DNA of 64,000 nt from Actinoplanes sp. N902-109. Its GTDB lineage: Bacteria > Actinomycetota > Actinomycetes > Mycobacteriales > Micromonosporaceae. Position 1 is the stretch's first letter; each line of letters begins with the position of its first letter. The stretch is taken from assembly GCF_000389965.1 (NCBI RefSeq), contig NC_021191.1, positions 2,419,501-2,483,500 on the forward strand. Direction: 5' to 3'. The translations under genes were made by a program, and so were the position numbers. Positions 1 through 8,539 of the stretch are shown here, piece by piece. Below the pieces are notes generated by a model. That model had not been told where the DNA came from, ran no database searches, and was given only the letters and a program-made list of their open reading frames with translations.

Positions 1-657
1 GTCGATGATGGTGTCGAAGGCCCAGCGCATCCGCTCTTCGCCGGTGCCGGAAAAAAGCTCGTCGCGAGCGCGGTCGATGTGGGGGAACGCCTCCGCGCTT
101 GCCGCGGCCATGGCTTCCCGGAGCTCCTCCTCTTCCTCGGCCGATTCGAGCGCCTGATCACGGCTGCCGTGCTCGGCTGCGCTCGAGGTCGCCTGCTGAA
201 GCAGGATGTCGATGCCCCAGGCGGCCTGCTTGAGCGGCACCCCGCCGGCGTGCAGCAACCCCAGCATCGAGTCGATCAGCCGGAGGTAGTGCGGTCCGGA
301 GGGCCGCAGTGTGAGCACCGACCGCGCCAGGCTCGGATAGCGATAGAGCGTGATCGTGTACGCCGTGAGCAGCGCGATCAGCCGGTCACGCCATCCCTGC
401 TCCGCGAAGTCGCTCGGGTGGTCCAGGCCGGCCAGCAGCTCGTCGAGAATCGCGCCGTGCAGTTCGGCTGTGTTGCGCACATACACATAGAGCGAGGCTG
501 GTCCGGTGTCCAGCTCGGCGGCCAGCCGCCGCATCGTGACCCGCTCCAGGCCCTCCGCGCGCATGATGTCCACCGCCGTGCCCACCATCGCCTCGCGGCT
601 CAGCGGCGCTTTGGCCGGCCGGTCTCGGCGGCTGACGGGAACTCGACGGGGACTCAC
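1..657 (-). CDS. TetR family regulator, 3' end outside window
   Basis: This is an HTH repressor of the TetR family; its gene runs leftwards out of the window, so the C-terminus is missing. From the GTG at 657 the product has a short basic leader, then an N-terminal HTH with the stretch VTMRRLAAELDTGPASLYVY typical of TetR recognition helices. A helical ligand-binding domain of about 150 visible residues follows, including a Glu-rich stretch. The GTG was chosen because an upstream ATG frame closes after seven codons at the same place. A perfect 14-bp palindrome lies 12 bp upstream and is probably its own operator, which suggests autorepression. The ligand and target genes cannot be read from the sequence. 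Confidence 0.85.
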   Translation of the reverse strand, partial: MSPRRVPVSRRDRPAKAPLSREAMVGTAVDIMRAEGLERVTMRRLAAELDTGPASLYVYVRNTAELHGAILDELLAGLDHPSDFAEQGWRDRLIALLTAYTITLYRYPSLARSVLTLRPSGPHYLRLIDSMLGLLHAGGVPLKQAAWGIDILLQQATSSAAEHGSRDQALESAEEEEELREAMAAASAEAFPHIDRARDELFSGTGEERMRWAFDTIID

Positions 658-669
658 AACGCGATCGTA

Positions 670-683
670 ACGAACATGTTCGT
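670..683. promoter_or_regulatory. Probable TetR operator palindrome
   Basis: ACGAACATGTTCGT is a perfect 14-bp inverted repeat just upstream of the GTG start of the leftward TetR gene. Its size and position are those expected for an autoregulatory TetR site. The assignment is inference from position and symmetry. Confidence 0.6.
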
Positions 684-741
684 CAGATGGGAAGACCCAG
701 TGACGACTTCCACGTCCGCCTCTGCTTCCGCTCCGACAGGC

Positions 742-2394
742 TCAGGGCTGCGAGGGCCGCTGCCAGAATTCCTCCGGGAGCACGGCCGGAGGCTCGGGAA
801 TGGTGGCGGTGACAAGCGGGGCAGGGCCGCGCGCCGCCCGAGCGCGCTGGGACAGCTGCTCGGCGAGCCACCACGCCTCGGCCACGTCGCGGTCCTTGGC
901 CACGCCGGAGCGGCCACCCGCGGTGTCCGCGTACACCGTTGCCAGACCCAGCAGGCGCTGCAGCGGGCCCTGCACGACCCGGATGCTCTGCATGCGGGCG
1001 TACGGCACGAGGGTCATCTCCCGGGTCAGCAAGCCGGAGCGGGCGACGAACACCTCCGGGGTCATGCCGATGCCCATGGCCCGCAGCGCGAACGGATGCA
1101 GCCAGCGCGCCCGCTCGGGCGGTGGCAGGGTCGCCAGGGCACCGAGGTCGACGCCGGGCAGCACCTCCCAGACCAGGAGCCGGCCGGCCTCGAACACCCC
1201 GACCGGCAGCAGGCGGTCCGAGCGCCGGTCATTGCCGCCCGACTGCTCACCGGCGTACCCGGCGATGTCCAGCCGCATATGCAGCCAGCCCTGCATGCGC
1301 CACAACAGCGGCCAGGTCACGCCGATTGCCTGCACCCGGTTGAGCGGAACCACCTGGCTGCGGGTCTCCACCAGCCCGAAGCGCACCGCCAACCGGCCGT
1401 CCTGGTCGCGGGCCAGCCGGAAGTCCCAGTCCTGCAGCACCCGGCGCACCGGCTGCAGGAGCACACCCGCCATCGCAGTGAACGTGCTCGCGATGCCGAT
1501 GAACGTCCAGGAGCCCTCCAGCACGAACTGCATGATCACGAAGGCCACACCGACCGGCAGGAAGAACGCCTGCGGGGTGAGCAACTGGCTGATCACGAGG
1601 TCGCGGTTGCCGACCCGGAAGAGCGGACGTTCGTGGCTCGGCACCGGCTGGGCCGGATCGTGCTGCTCACGGGTCCCGGGGGCGCGGCCGGCAAGGGCGA
1701 GCAGGCGTTCCCGCAGAGCGGCGGCCTCGCGCACCGACAGATAGGCCAGCGGTGCCTCGGTCTTGCCGCCACCGACGACCTCGAGCCGCAGCTCAGCCAG
1801 CCCGGTGAGCTGGGCCAGCAGCGGCCGGCGCAGCTCCACGGCCTGCAGCCGGTCGAGCGGGATCGCGCGGTTGCGCCGCCACAGCAGCCCGTCCTGGATC
1901 CGCAGCTCCCGGCCGACGAGGTGATAGCCGGTATTCAGCCAGCCGATCACCGAGTAGATGACGACGCACACCGCCAGCACCGCCACCACCAGCGCGAAGC
2001 GTTCGAGCCCCACCCGCGACAAGGTCTGCCAGCTGAGTGCGGCGACGATGACGGCGATCGACTTGGCCCCGGTGAGCAACGGGCTGAGCGGATGCAACCG
2101 CCGGCGCGGCTCCCCGACAATGTCCCGTCCCGCCTCGCCGCGCGTCCCCGCCCCGGGCAGATCCGACGTCACGCCAGGCGACACCGGCACCGCGCCGGGA
2201 TGCGGGCTCGCGGGTGCCGCCCCAGGGTGGGCGGCCGGGGGAGTGGCGCCGGGGTGCGCGTTCGCGGTTGTGCCGTCGGGGTGCGCGTTCGTGGGTGTGC
2301 CGTCGAGGTGCGCGTTCGCGGGTGTGGCGCCGGGGTGCGGGTTCGTGGGTGTGGCGTCGGGTTCCGGCTGGGGCCGGGCGTCAGCGGCGGTCAC
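742..2394 (-). CDS. PH domain (bPH2/DUF304, YdbT-like) membrane protein
   Basis: A 550-residue membrane protein of the bacterial PH-domain family (YdbT-like; function poorly defined). The first 60-70 residues are a soluble Pro/Ala/His/Gly-rich tract of imperfect ten-residue repeats (ANAHPG/TNAHPD type). Hydrophobic segments follow near residues 110-150 and 250-300. PH-like modules recur after them, marked by phrases such as RNRAIPLDRLQAVEL, ETRSQVVPLNRVQAIGVTWP and LVPYARMQSIRVVQGPLQRL. The start overlaps the stop of the upstream PH gene by 4 bp (ATGA), so the two are translationally coupled. In other bacteria such paired PH genes sit together as here. The role is inferred to be in the membrane; no catalytic residues are visible. 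Confidence 0.85.
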   Translation of the reverse strand: MTAADARPQPEPDATPTNPHPGATPANAHLDGTPTNAHPDGTTANAHPGATPPAAHPGAAPASPHPGAVPVSPGVTSDLPGAGTRGEAGRDIVGEPRRRLHPLSPLLTGAKSIAVIVAALSWQTLSRVGLERFALVVAVLAVCVVIYSVIGWLNTGYHLVGRELRIQDGLLWRRNRAIPLDRLQAVELRRPLLAQLTGLAELRLEVVGGGKTEAPLAYLSVREAAALRERLLALAGRAPGTREQHDPAQPVPSHERPLFRVGNRDLVISQLLTPQAFFLPVGVAFVIMQFVLEGSWTFIGIASTFTAMAGVLLQPVRRVLQDWDFRLARDQDGRLAVRFGLVETRSQVVPLNRVQAIGVTWPLLWRMQGWLHMRLDIAGYAGEQSGGNDRRSDRLLPVGVFEAGRLLVWEVLPGVDLGALATLPPPERARWLHPFALRAMGIGMTPEVFVARSGLLTREMTLVPYARMQSIRVVQGPLQRLLGLATVYADTAGGRSGVAKDRDVAEAWWLAEQLSQRARAARGPAPLVTATIPEPPAVLPEEFWQRPSQP

Positions 2395-2897
2395 AGGCCT
2401 TCAGCCCGGTCCTCGCCGAGCGCGGTGAGCCGGTCGCGCAGGCGGGCCGCCTCGTCCGGGGGCAGGCCGGGAATCCTCGCGTCGCTGGCCGCCGCTGCCG
2501 TGTGCAATTGGACGGTGGCGAGCTTGAAGGCGCGTTCCAGCGGCCCGGCCGTCACATCGACGAACTGCATGCGGGCGTACGGGACGATCGACAGCCGGCG
2601 GATCACCAGCCCGTGGCGGACGAGGAGGTCGTTGTCGCGCTCCGCGTACCCCCACGCCTTGACGGCCTTGACCGTGACGATGGACCGCCAGACGGCCAGC
2701 ACCAGGACCAGGGCGATAGCCACCGGCCAGAGCCAATGCCCGGTGAAGGCCCAGCCGACGGCGAGGCCGGCCACCACGACCACCACCCACGACGCCCGGT
2801 TGATGAGTTCCACAGTGATCAGGCTGCGGGAGACGGGCCGCCACGCGACGGTTTCGGGCCAGGGCTCGAGTGCACTGCCGGGGGTAGGTCCAGTCAC
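2391..2897 (-). CDS. PH domain (YdbS-like) membrane protein
   Basis: A 168-residue protein with two adjacent hydrophobic segments (about residues 33-70, rich in Val/Ala/Leu/Trp). A single bacterial PH domain follows, with the hallmark RRLSIVPYARMQFVDVTAGP. It is shorter than the downstream partner and overlaps it by 4 bp, the usual YdbS-YdbT arrangement. The upstream 68-residue gene ends 10 bp before its start, so the three probably form one transcript. The biochemical role of the pair is unknown; YdbS/YdbT are membrane proteins in Bacillus. Confidence 0.85.
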   Translation of the reverse strand: MTGPTPGSALEPWPETVAWRPVSRSLITVELINRASWVVVVVAGLAVGWAFTGHWLWPVAIALVLVLAVWRSIVTVKAVKAWGYAERDNDLLVRHGLVIRRLSIVPYARMQFVDVTAGPLERAFKLATVQLHTAAAASDARIPGLPPDEAARLRDRLTALGEDRAEGL

Positions 2898-2907
2898 CTG
2901 TCCCAGA

Positions 2908-3114
2908 CTAGGGGGTGGGGTGGAACTCGGTCACCTCGCGCAGGAAACCGCGCAGCTCCAGGAACGTGCCGAGGGTCTCGCGGTGCTGGTCGCAGGCGAG
3001 CCACGTCTTCCGGTAGTCCGGGGCGTGCAACTTGGGGTTGTTCCACTCCAGCGCCCACGCCGCAGCCGCACGGCAACCCTTGGCGGAGCACTGCACGGCA
3101 AGTTCCTCGACCAC
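2908..3114 (-). CDS. Small conserved Cys/His protein, possible zinc ribbon
   Basis: A 68-residue protein that starts at an ATG and is first in the leftward PH-domain operon. It has a CSAKGC pair near the N-terminus and a later CDQH motif, a C-x4-C...C-x2-H set that could bind one zinc ion. Aromatic residues (WALEWNN) lie between them. It resembles a short protein common in actinobacterial genomes that is often given uninformative or misleading product names. No function can be assigned from the sequence; metal binding is inference. Confidence 0.7.
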   Translation of the reverse strand: MVEELAVQCSAKGCRAAAAWALEWNNPKLHAPDYRKTWLACDQHRETLGTFLELRGFLREVTEFHPTP

Positions 3115-3459
3115 CGGCCAACCTTAACGGCGAAGGCCGTACGGCAGCTGACGAGAGGGGCACCGCGGGGAGAATGTGAGCGCCGGGCGACCACGGGGGA
3201 AGTCGCCCGGCGACGGGGAGAATGTTACACGGCTGATCCGCGCTTCCGTCTACCCCGCGAGGTGCCCGTCCGTGCGCATCGCGCAGAAAGATCGACATGT
3301 TCGGACGGCCGGGCGGGTAACCTGCGCCCACACGCCTGTTGCTGGAAGCCGTTGGCGCGTAATGCGGCTCTGCCGGAATCCTCTCAGCATGGTCGTGTAA
3401 GTCTTGAGCGTCGGCATGCGCCGACGCGACCGCGAAGTGCACACGCTGTTGGAGGACCG
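3115..3459. other. Intergenic leader with hairpin and direct repeats
   Basis: These 345 bp separate the leftward PH operon from moxR and hold no credible gene. An 11-bp perfect stem (cgccgggcgac at 3181-3191 with gtcgcccggcg at 3202-3212, loop 10) is flanked by exact copies of CGGGGAGAATGT at 3166-3177 and 3214-3225. The arrangement could be a protein-binding region or a structured 5' leader. The stem could also act as a terminator. A GGAGG Shine-Dalgarno for moxR lies at 3451-3455. Confidence 0.4.
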
Positions 3460-4878
3460 GTGGCCGAGCCGACCACGCCCGAGGGCACGACCAGCGCGAC
3501 CGGTGACCCGGCGGGCGCCCCGGTGCCGCCCGCGCAGGACGCCACCCAGCTCGAACGGGCCATGTTCGAGGTCAAGCGCGTGATCGTCGGGCAGGACCGG
3601 ATGGTCGAGCGGATGTTCGTCGCGCTGCTCGCCCGCGGGCACTGCCTGCTCGAGGGCGTGCCCGGTGTGGCCAAGACGCTGGCGGTCGAGACCCTGGCCA
3701 AGGTGGTCGGCGGCTCGTTCTCCCGGGTGCAGTTCACCCCCGACCTGGTGCCCGCCGACATCGTGGGCACCCGGATCTACCGGCAGTCGAGCGAGAAGTT
3801 CGATGTCGAGCTGGGCCCGGTGTTCGTCAACTTCCTGCTGGCCGACGAGATCAACCGCGCGCCGGCCAAGGTGCAGTCGGCGCTGCTCGAGGTGATGGCC
3901 GAGCACCAGGTGTCGATCGGTGGCGAGTCCCACAGCGTGCCCAACCCCTTCCTGGTCATGGCGACGCAGAACCCGATCGAGCAGGAGGGCGTCTACCCGC
4001 TGCCCGAGGCGCAGCGCGACCGCTTCCTGATGAAGATCGTCGTCGGCTACCCGACGGACGCCGAGGAGCGCGAGATCGTCTACCGGATGGGCATCAGCGC
4101 ACCGGAGCCCAAGCGGATCTTCACCTCCGAGGATCTGCTCGCCCTGCAACGCCGCGCCGACCAGGTCTTCGTGCACAACGCCCTGGTCGACTACACCGTC
4201 CGGCTCGTGCTCGCCACCCGCGCCCCGGCCCAGCACGGCATGCCCGACGTCGCCCAACTGATCCAGTACGGCGCCAGCCCGCGGGCCTCCCTCGGCATCG
4301 TCCGCGCCACCCGCGCCCTGGCCCTGCTGCGCGGCCGCGACTACGCGCTCCCGCAGGACGTGCACGACATCGCCCCGGACATCCTGCGCCACCGGCTCGT
4401 GCTCAGCTACGACGCGCTCGCCGACGACATCCCGGCCGACCACATCGTCAGCCGCATCATGGCCAGCGTGCCGACCCCCTCGGTCGCCTCCCGCCAGGAC
4501 GCGGCCAACGGCCACCACCCCGGCGCCCCGGCCGGCCCGGCCCAGGGCGGCCAGCCCTACCCGGGCCAGGTCTCCAGCATCCCGGCCCCGGCCAGCGGCG
4601 CCCCCTTCGGCGGCCCGGCCCACCCCGGCGCCTTCCCCGTCGGCCCCGGCCCGCACGGCCAGGTCAACGCCGCCCCGCACGGCCACCCCGGCCAGCACCC
4701 CCAGCCCCAGCTCGGCGCCCCGGGCCAAGGCCTGACCGCCGCGCCGGGCCACCCCGGGCAGCCGGGCCACCCCGGGCAGCCGGGCCACCCCGGGCAGCCG
4801 GGCCACCCGGGTCAGCCGGGGCAGCACGGTCAGCCGGGTCCGAACGGCGGCCAGCCGTCCTGGCCGGGGCAGCAGTGA
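3460..4878 (+). CDS. MoxR family AAA+ ATPase
   Basis: A 472-residue MoxR-type AAA+ ATPase, a class thought to act as chaperones for VWA-domain partners. Residues 1-30 are a flexible leader. The Walker A GVPGVAKT is at 66-73, Walker B LLADEI has its acidic pair at 129-130, and sensor-type MATQNPIEQEG lies further on. The AAA core and helical lid end near residue 345. The last 120 or so residues are a Pro/Gly/Gln/His-rich tail ending in tandem GHPGQP units (18-bp repeats, 4746-4835), an addition beyond the usual family length of about 330. The GTG start is supported by GGAGG four bases upstream. DUF58 and VWA genes follow, the standard MoxR operon order. Confidence 0.93.
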   Translation: MAEPTTPEGTTSATGDPAGAPVPPAQDATQLERAMFEVKRVIVGQDRMVERMFVALLARGHCLLEGVPGVAKTLAVETLAKVVGGSFSRVQFTPDLVPADIVGTRIYRQSSEKFDVELGPVFVNFLLADEINRAPAKVQSALLEVMAEHQVSIGGESHSVPNPFLVMATQNPIEQEGVYPLPEAQRDRFLMKIVVGYPTDAEEREIVYRMGISAPEPKRIFTSEDLLALQRRADQVFVHNALVDYTVRLVLATRAPAQHGMPDVAQLIQYGASPRASLGIVRATRALALLRGRDYALPQDVHDIAPDILRHRLVLSYDALADDIPADHIVSRIMASVPTPSVASRQDAANGHHPGAPAGPAQGGQPYPGQVSSIPAPASGAPFGGPAHPGAFPVGPGPHGQVNAAPHGHPGQHPQPQLGAPGQGLTAAPGHPGQPGHPGQPGHPGQPGHPGQPGQHGQPGPNGGQPSWPGQQ

Positions 4879-4888
4879 CGGTCCAGCC

Positions 4889-6766
4889 GTGACGACAGCG
4901 GACACCCCGCCCCAGCCGAGCCCCGAAAACGACGGCTCCGGCAACCCCGCCCCAGCTTTCGGCGGCTCAAGCAGTCCCGCCCCAGGTTCCGGCGGCTCCG
5001 GCAACCCTGCCCCAGGGCCCGGTAGTCCCGCGTCGGCCTCGGGTGGCGCCGCGTCGACTTCCGGCAGCGCCGCCGCTGGTTCCGGTGGCTACGGCGGGGT
5101 TGCCGCTGGTTCCGGTGGCACCGGTGGCACCGCCTCTGGGTCGAGCGGTCTCGGCAGTCCCGTCGCCGGCTTCGATGGCTCGGGCAGCGCCGCCTCGGGG
5201 TCGGGCGGTTCCGGCAATCCCGGGCCGGGCTTCGGCGGTTCCGGCAGCCCTGGCCCGGGCTTCGGCGGCTCCGGCAACCCTGCGTCTTGGGCCGGCGATC
5301 CCGGTAGCTTCGTGCCGGGGTTCGGTGGCTCCGACAGGCCCGCGTCCGCGTCCGGGTCCGGCGGGCTCGGCGGTCCTGGTTCGCAAGGTGGAAGTCCGGT
5401 CTCGGGGGCCGAGAATAGCGCTCCAGGAGTGGGCGGCGGCTTCTTCAAGCGCCGTGCCGCTGGCCTCAGAGCAGCTGATCGTGGTGCGGCCGGTGGCGGA
5501 TTTCCCACTGGCGGTGCGGCTGGTGGCGGCGGGGCCGGTGGCGGTTTTCCCACTGGCGGCGCGGCGGTTGGTGGCGGCGGGGCCGGTGGCGGTTTTCCCA
5601 GTGGCGGTGCGGCTGATCGTGGCGGGGCTGGCGGTTTTCCCGCTGGCGGCGCGGCGGTTGATGGCGGCGGGGTCGGTGGTGGTTTTCCCAATGGCGGGGC
5701 GGCTGACCGGGGCGGGGCCGGCCCGGGTGGGGCTGATCGCCGGGCGGGCTCCGGTCGTACGGCGGAATTGCCGGAAGCGGTGATGGGGGCCGGCACCGCG
5801 CGGGCTGAGGTTGTGCTTTCGCGGTTGCAGTTGCTGGTCACGCGGAAACTGGACGGGTTGCTGCAGGGCGACTATGCGGGGTTGTTGCCCGGGCCGGGCA
5901 GTGAAGCGGGGGAGAGCCGCGAGTATCGGCCCGGTGATGACGTCCGGCGGATGGACTGGCCGGTCACGGCGCGGACGACGTTGCCGCACGTGCGGCGGAC
6001 CATTGCTGATCGGGAGTTGGAGACGTGGATGGCGGTCGACCTGTCGGCCAGCCTGGACTTCGGCACCGCCAAGTACTTGAAGAGTGATCTGGTGCTGGCC
6101 GCCGCGACGGCGATGGCCCATCTGACCGTGCGCGGCGGCAACCGCATCGGGGCTGTGGTGGGGACCGGGGCCGGACGGGTGGGTAAGCCGCAGCGCACTG
6201 GGCTTTTCCGGCGGCGTAAGCATCAGGAGGCGCCGGTGGCGGAGCACGGACCGGTGGTACGGATGCCGGCCCGCCCCGGGCGCAAGGAGGCTCAGGGGCT
6301 GTTGCGCGCCATCGCCCGTACCGAGATCCGGCCGGGGCGGGCCGATCTGGGTGAGCTGATCGACATGCTGAACCGGCCGCCGCGTCGGCGGGGTGTGGCC
6401 GTGGTGATCTCCGACTTCCTGGCGCCGGTGGAGTCGTGGTCGCGGCCCGTTCGCAAGCTGGGGGTACGGCACGACGTGCTCGCGATCGAGGTGGTCGACC
6501 CGCGCGAGCTCGAACTGCCCGACGTCGGTGTGCTGACGCTGGCGGATCCGGAGACGGGGGCGCTGCACGAGGTGCACACCGGTGATGCGAAGCTGCGCGC
6601 CAGGTACGCGGAGGCCGCCGGGCAGCAGCGCGGGGAGATCGCCCGGGCGTTGCGGGCGGCCGGGGCGGCACACCTGCGGCTGCGCACCGACACCGACTGG
6701 CTGCTGGACATGGTCCGATTCGTGGCCGCTCAACGACACGCACGCACCCGGGGGACCACCCGATGA
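4889..6766 (+). CDS. DUF58 domain protein with Gly-rich N-terminus
   Basis: A 625-residue protein starting at GTG 11 bp after moxR. Residues 1-300 are low-complexity Gly/Ser/Pro (FGGSGNPGP-type units, then GGFPTGGAAV-type units). They come from DNA repeats and have no recognisable fold. The DUF58 domain occupies the C-terminal half, with its signature YRPGDDVRRMDW at about 346-357 and a VWA-like core (MAVDLSASLDF). DUF58 proteins are encoded with MoxR ATPases and VWA proteins and probably form a complex with them at the membrane. The stop overlaps the next start by 4 bp (ATGA). The normal family lacks the long extension; the start could be internal, near the ATG at 5785, if the extension is not translated. 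Confidence 0.88.
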   Translation: MTTADTPPQPSPENDGSGNPAPAFGGSSSPAPGSGGSGNPAPGPGSPASASGGAASTSGSAAAGSGGYGGVAAGSGGTGGTASGSSGLGSPVAGFDGSGSAASGSGGSGNPGPGFGGSGSPGPGFGGSGNPASWAGDPGSFVPGFGGSDRPASASGSGGLGGPGSQGGSPVSGAENSAPGVGGGFFKRRAAGLRAADRGAAGGGFPTGGAAGGGGAGGGFPTGGAAVGGGGAGGGFPSGGAADRGGAGGFPAGGAAVDGGGVGGGFPNGGAADRGGAGPGGADRRAGSGRTAELPEAVMGAGTARAEVVLSRLQLLVTRKLDGLLQGDYAGLLPGPGSEAGESREYRPGDDVRRMDWPVTARTTLPHVRRTIADRELETWMAVDLSASLDFGTAKYLKSDLVLAAATAMAHLTVRGGNRIGAVVGTGAGRVGKPQRTGLFRRRKHQEAPVAEHGPVVRMPARPGRKEAQGLLRAIARTEIRPGRADLGELIDMLNRPPRRRGVAVVISDFLAPVESWSRPVRKLGVRHDVLAIEVVDPRELELPDVGVLTLADPETGALHEVHTGDAKLRARYAEAAGQQRGEIARALRAAGAAHLRLRTDTDWLLDMVRFVAAQRHARTRGTTR

Positions 6767-7713
6767 TTCGTTTCCTGCAACCCTGGTGGCTGCTCGCCGT
6801 CCTGCCGGTGCTGCTGGTCGGTGCCGTCTATGTGTGGCGGCAGTTCCGCAAGCGGCAGTACGCGATGCGGTTCACCAACGTCGATCTGCTGCGCACGCTC
6901 GCGCCCAAGGGGCTGGGCTGGCGCCGGCACGTGTCCGCGGTGGCGCTGCTGCTGAGCCTGCTGATCCTGGCGCTGGCGATGGCCCGGCCCTCGGTGGACC
7001 GCCAGGAACCCCTGGAACGGGCCACGGTCATGCTGGCGATCGACGTCTCGCTGTCGATGGAGGCCGACGACGTCGCGCCCAACCGCATCGAGGCTGCTCA
7101 AGAGGCGGCCAAGGCGTTCGTGCAGGAGTTGCCGCCGACGTACAACCTGGGCCTGGTGTCGTTCGCCAAGGCGGCGAACGTGCTGGTCTCACCGACCAAG
7201 GACCGCGCGGCGGTGATCGCGGGCATCGACGGGCTCACGCTGGCCGAGGCGACCGCAACCGGTGAGGCTGTTTTCACCTCGCTGGACGCCATCCGCTCGG
7301 TGCCCGCGGACGGCGCGGACGGTGCCCCGCCGGCGCGCATCGTGCTGCTGTCCGACGGCTACCGCACCTCGGGCCGCTCGATCGAGGATGCGGGTACCGC
7401 CGCGCTGCAGGCCAACGTCCCCGTCTCGACCATCGCCTTCGGTACGGACACCGGCGTGGTCGACATTCGCGGGGCGCTGCAACGGGTTCCGGTCGACCGG
7501 CTGTCGCTGCAGCAGCTCGCCGAGAAGACCAAGGGCTACTTCTACGAGGCAGCCTCGGTCAGCGAACTGAAGAAGGTCTACGAGGACATGGGCAGCTCGA
7601 TCGGGCACCGGGTGCAGCCCCGCGAGATCACCCAGTGGTACGCGGGCGCGGCTCTGCTGTTCGGTATCGCCGCCGCCGGCCTGAGCCTGCTCTGGACTTC
7701 GCGCCTGCCCTGA
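6763..7713 (+). CDS. VWA domain membrane protein (BatA-like)
   Basis: A 316-residue protein with an N-terminal membrane helix (WWLLAVLPVLLVGAVYVW) and a second at about 60-75. An extracytoplasmic von Willebrand A domain follows, and a C-terminal helix near 293-310. The MIDAS metal site is intact: Asp94, Ser96 and Ser98 in DVSLSM. Topology and order match BatA/BatB-type proteins of MoxR operons. It is translationally coupled to the DUF58 gene through ATGA. By analogy MoxR remodels or loads this VWA partner; the substrate is unknown. A GC-rich repeat array lies downstream. Confidence 0.9.
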   Translation: MIRFLQPWWLLAVLPVLLVGAVYVWRQFRKRQYAMRFTNVDLLRTLAPKGLGWRRHVSAVALLLSLLILALAMARPSVDRQEPLERATVMLAIDVSLSMEADDVAPNRIEAAQEAAKAFVQELPPTYNLGLVSFAKAANVLVSPTKDRAAVIAGIDGLTLAEATATGEAVFTSLDAIRSVPADGADGAPPARIVLLSDGYRTSGRSIEDAGTAALQANVPVSTIAFGTDTGVVDIRGALQRVPVDRLSLQQLAEKTKGYFYEAASVSELKKVYEDMGSSIGHRVQPREITQWYAGAALLFGIAAAGLSLLWTSRLP

Positions 7714-7856
7714 GCCGCCCCACCGATCCCGGGCGCGTCGCACGATCCCGCGCGTGTTGCGGTGGGCGCGATTCCGCGCGTGTTGCGGCGGGTGCGGGCG
7801 GATCACGCGCGCGGGCATGGGGCGGGTGCGGGCGGATCGCGGTGGGCCTCGGCGGG

Positions 7857-8060
7857 TTGCGGCGGGCGTGTTGCGGTGCGGCCGGGCGGGTTGCGGCGGG
7901 CGTGTTGCGGTGCGGCCGGGCGGGTTGCGGCGGGCGTGTTGCGGTGCGGCCGGGCGGGTTGCGGCGGGCGTGTTGCGGTGCGGCCGGGCGGGTTGCGGCG
8001 GGCGTGTTGCGGTGCGGCCGGGCGGGTTGCGGCGGGCGTGTTGCGGTGCGGCCGGGCGGG
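7857..8060. repeat. 34-bp minisatellite, six perfect copies
   Basis: Six head-to-tail copies of a 34-bp unit beginning TTGCGGCGGGCGTG start at 7857, 7891, 7925, 7959, 7993 and 8027 without a mismatch. Degenerate relatives extend from about 7735 to 8095. Because 34 is not a multiple of three, the array is not expected to code. The strand shown carries repeated GGG runs that could form quadruplexes. It sits between the VWA gene and a TetR pseudogene. Confidence 0.95.
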
Positions 8061-8138
8061 TTGCGGTGCGGGCGGGCGTGTTGCGCTGAGGGTGGGAAGT
8101 AAGCGGAAAGGGAGCGACTGGGGGCCGCGGTGTCGGCG

Positions 8139-8530
8139 TCAGGGGGAGTGCGGCGCTGCGGGGGGCTGCCAGCCTGAGCGGAGCATGGCGAACACCGCGT
8201 CGTCAGCGGCTCGGGGGTCCGGCCGGCCGCGGGTGAGTGTCGGGATCTCCAGTACGAAGCGGGCCAGCGCGCGGCAGGTGACATCGTCGGGTGCCGCGCC
8301 GGTCGCGGAGGCGATGGCGGTGGCGAGCGCTGCGGTGTGGCGTGCCTACATGCGTTCGCCGTAGGCGCGCAGTGCGGGGTTGACTCCACCGTCTCGAAGT
8401 ACTCGGCGGCTCGCGGATGGGACGAGACCGTCAGCCACGACGCTGCGACGTGCTCGTGCAGCGCGTCGACGATGCTCTGATCGGGGCGGAGCAGTTGTTG
8501 TCGGCCGAGGTCCCCGACTTCTCCCGGGCA
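8139..8530 (-). pseudogene. TetR family regulator remnant (C-terminal domain)
   Basis: Reading leftwards, one frame gives LLRPDQSIVDALHEHV followed by a stretch ending AAEYFETVE. A shift of one base is then needed to reach NPALRAYGERM, which is followed at once by an in-frame TAG. The same frame continues past the TAG with ARHTAALATAIASATG and ALARFVLEIPTLTRG and ends at TGA 8139-8141. Together this is a typical TetR ligand-binding half (FxxxVxSxPALRxxxxERxxRH). The HTH half is absent. One frameshift, one nonsense codon and the missing 5' half make it a decayed gene. Confidence 0.75.
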
Positions 8531-8539
8531 TAGCCGGAG

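Noticed and set aside
79..3459. Long open frame on the plus strand upstream of moxR
   Set aside because: It runs antisense to the TetR and PH-domain genes; only the part from GTG 3460 has ATPase content and a ribosome binding site.
7857..8060. CRISPR array
   Set aside because: The 34-bp copies are contiguous with no spacers, so this is a minisatellite.
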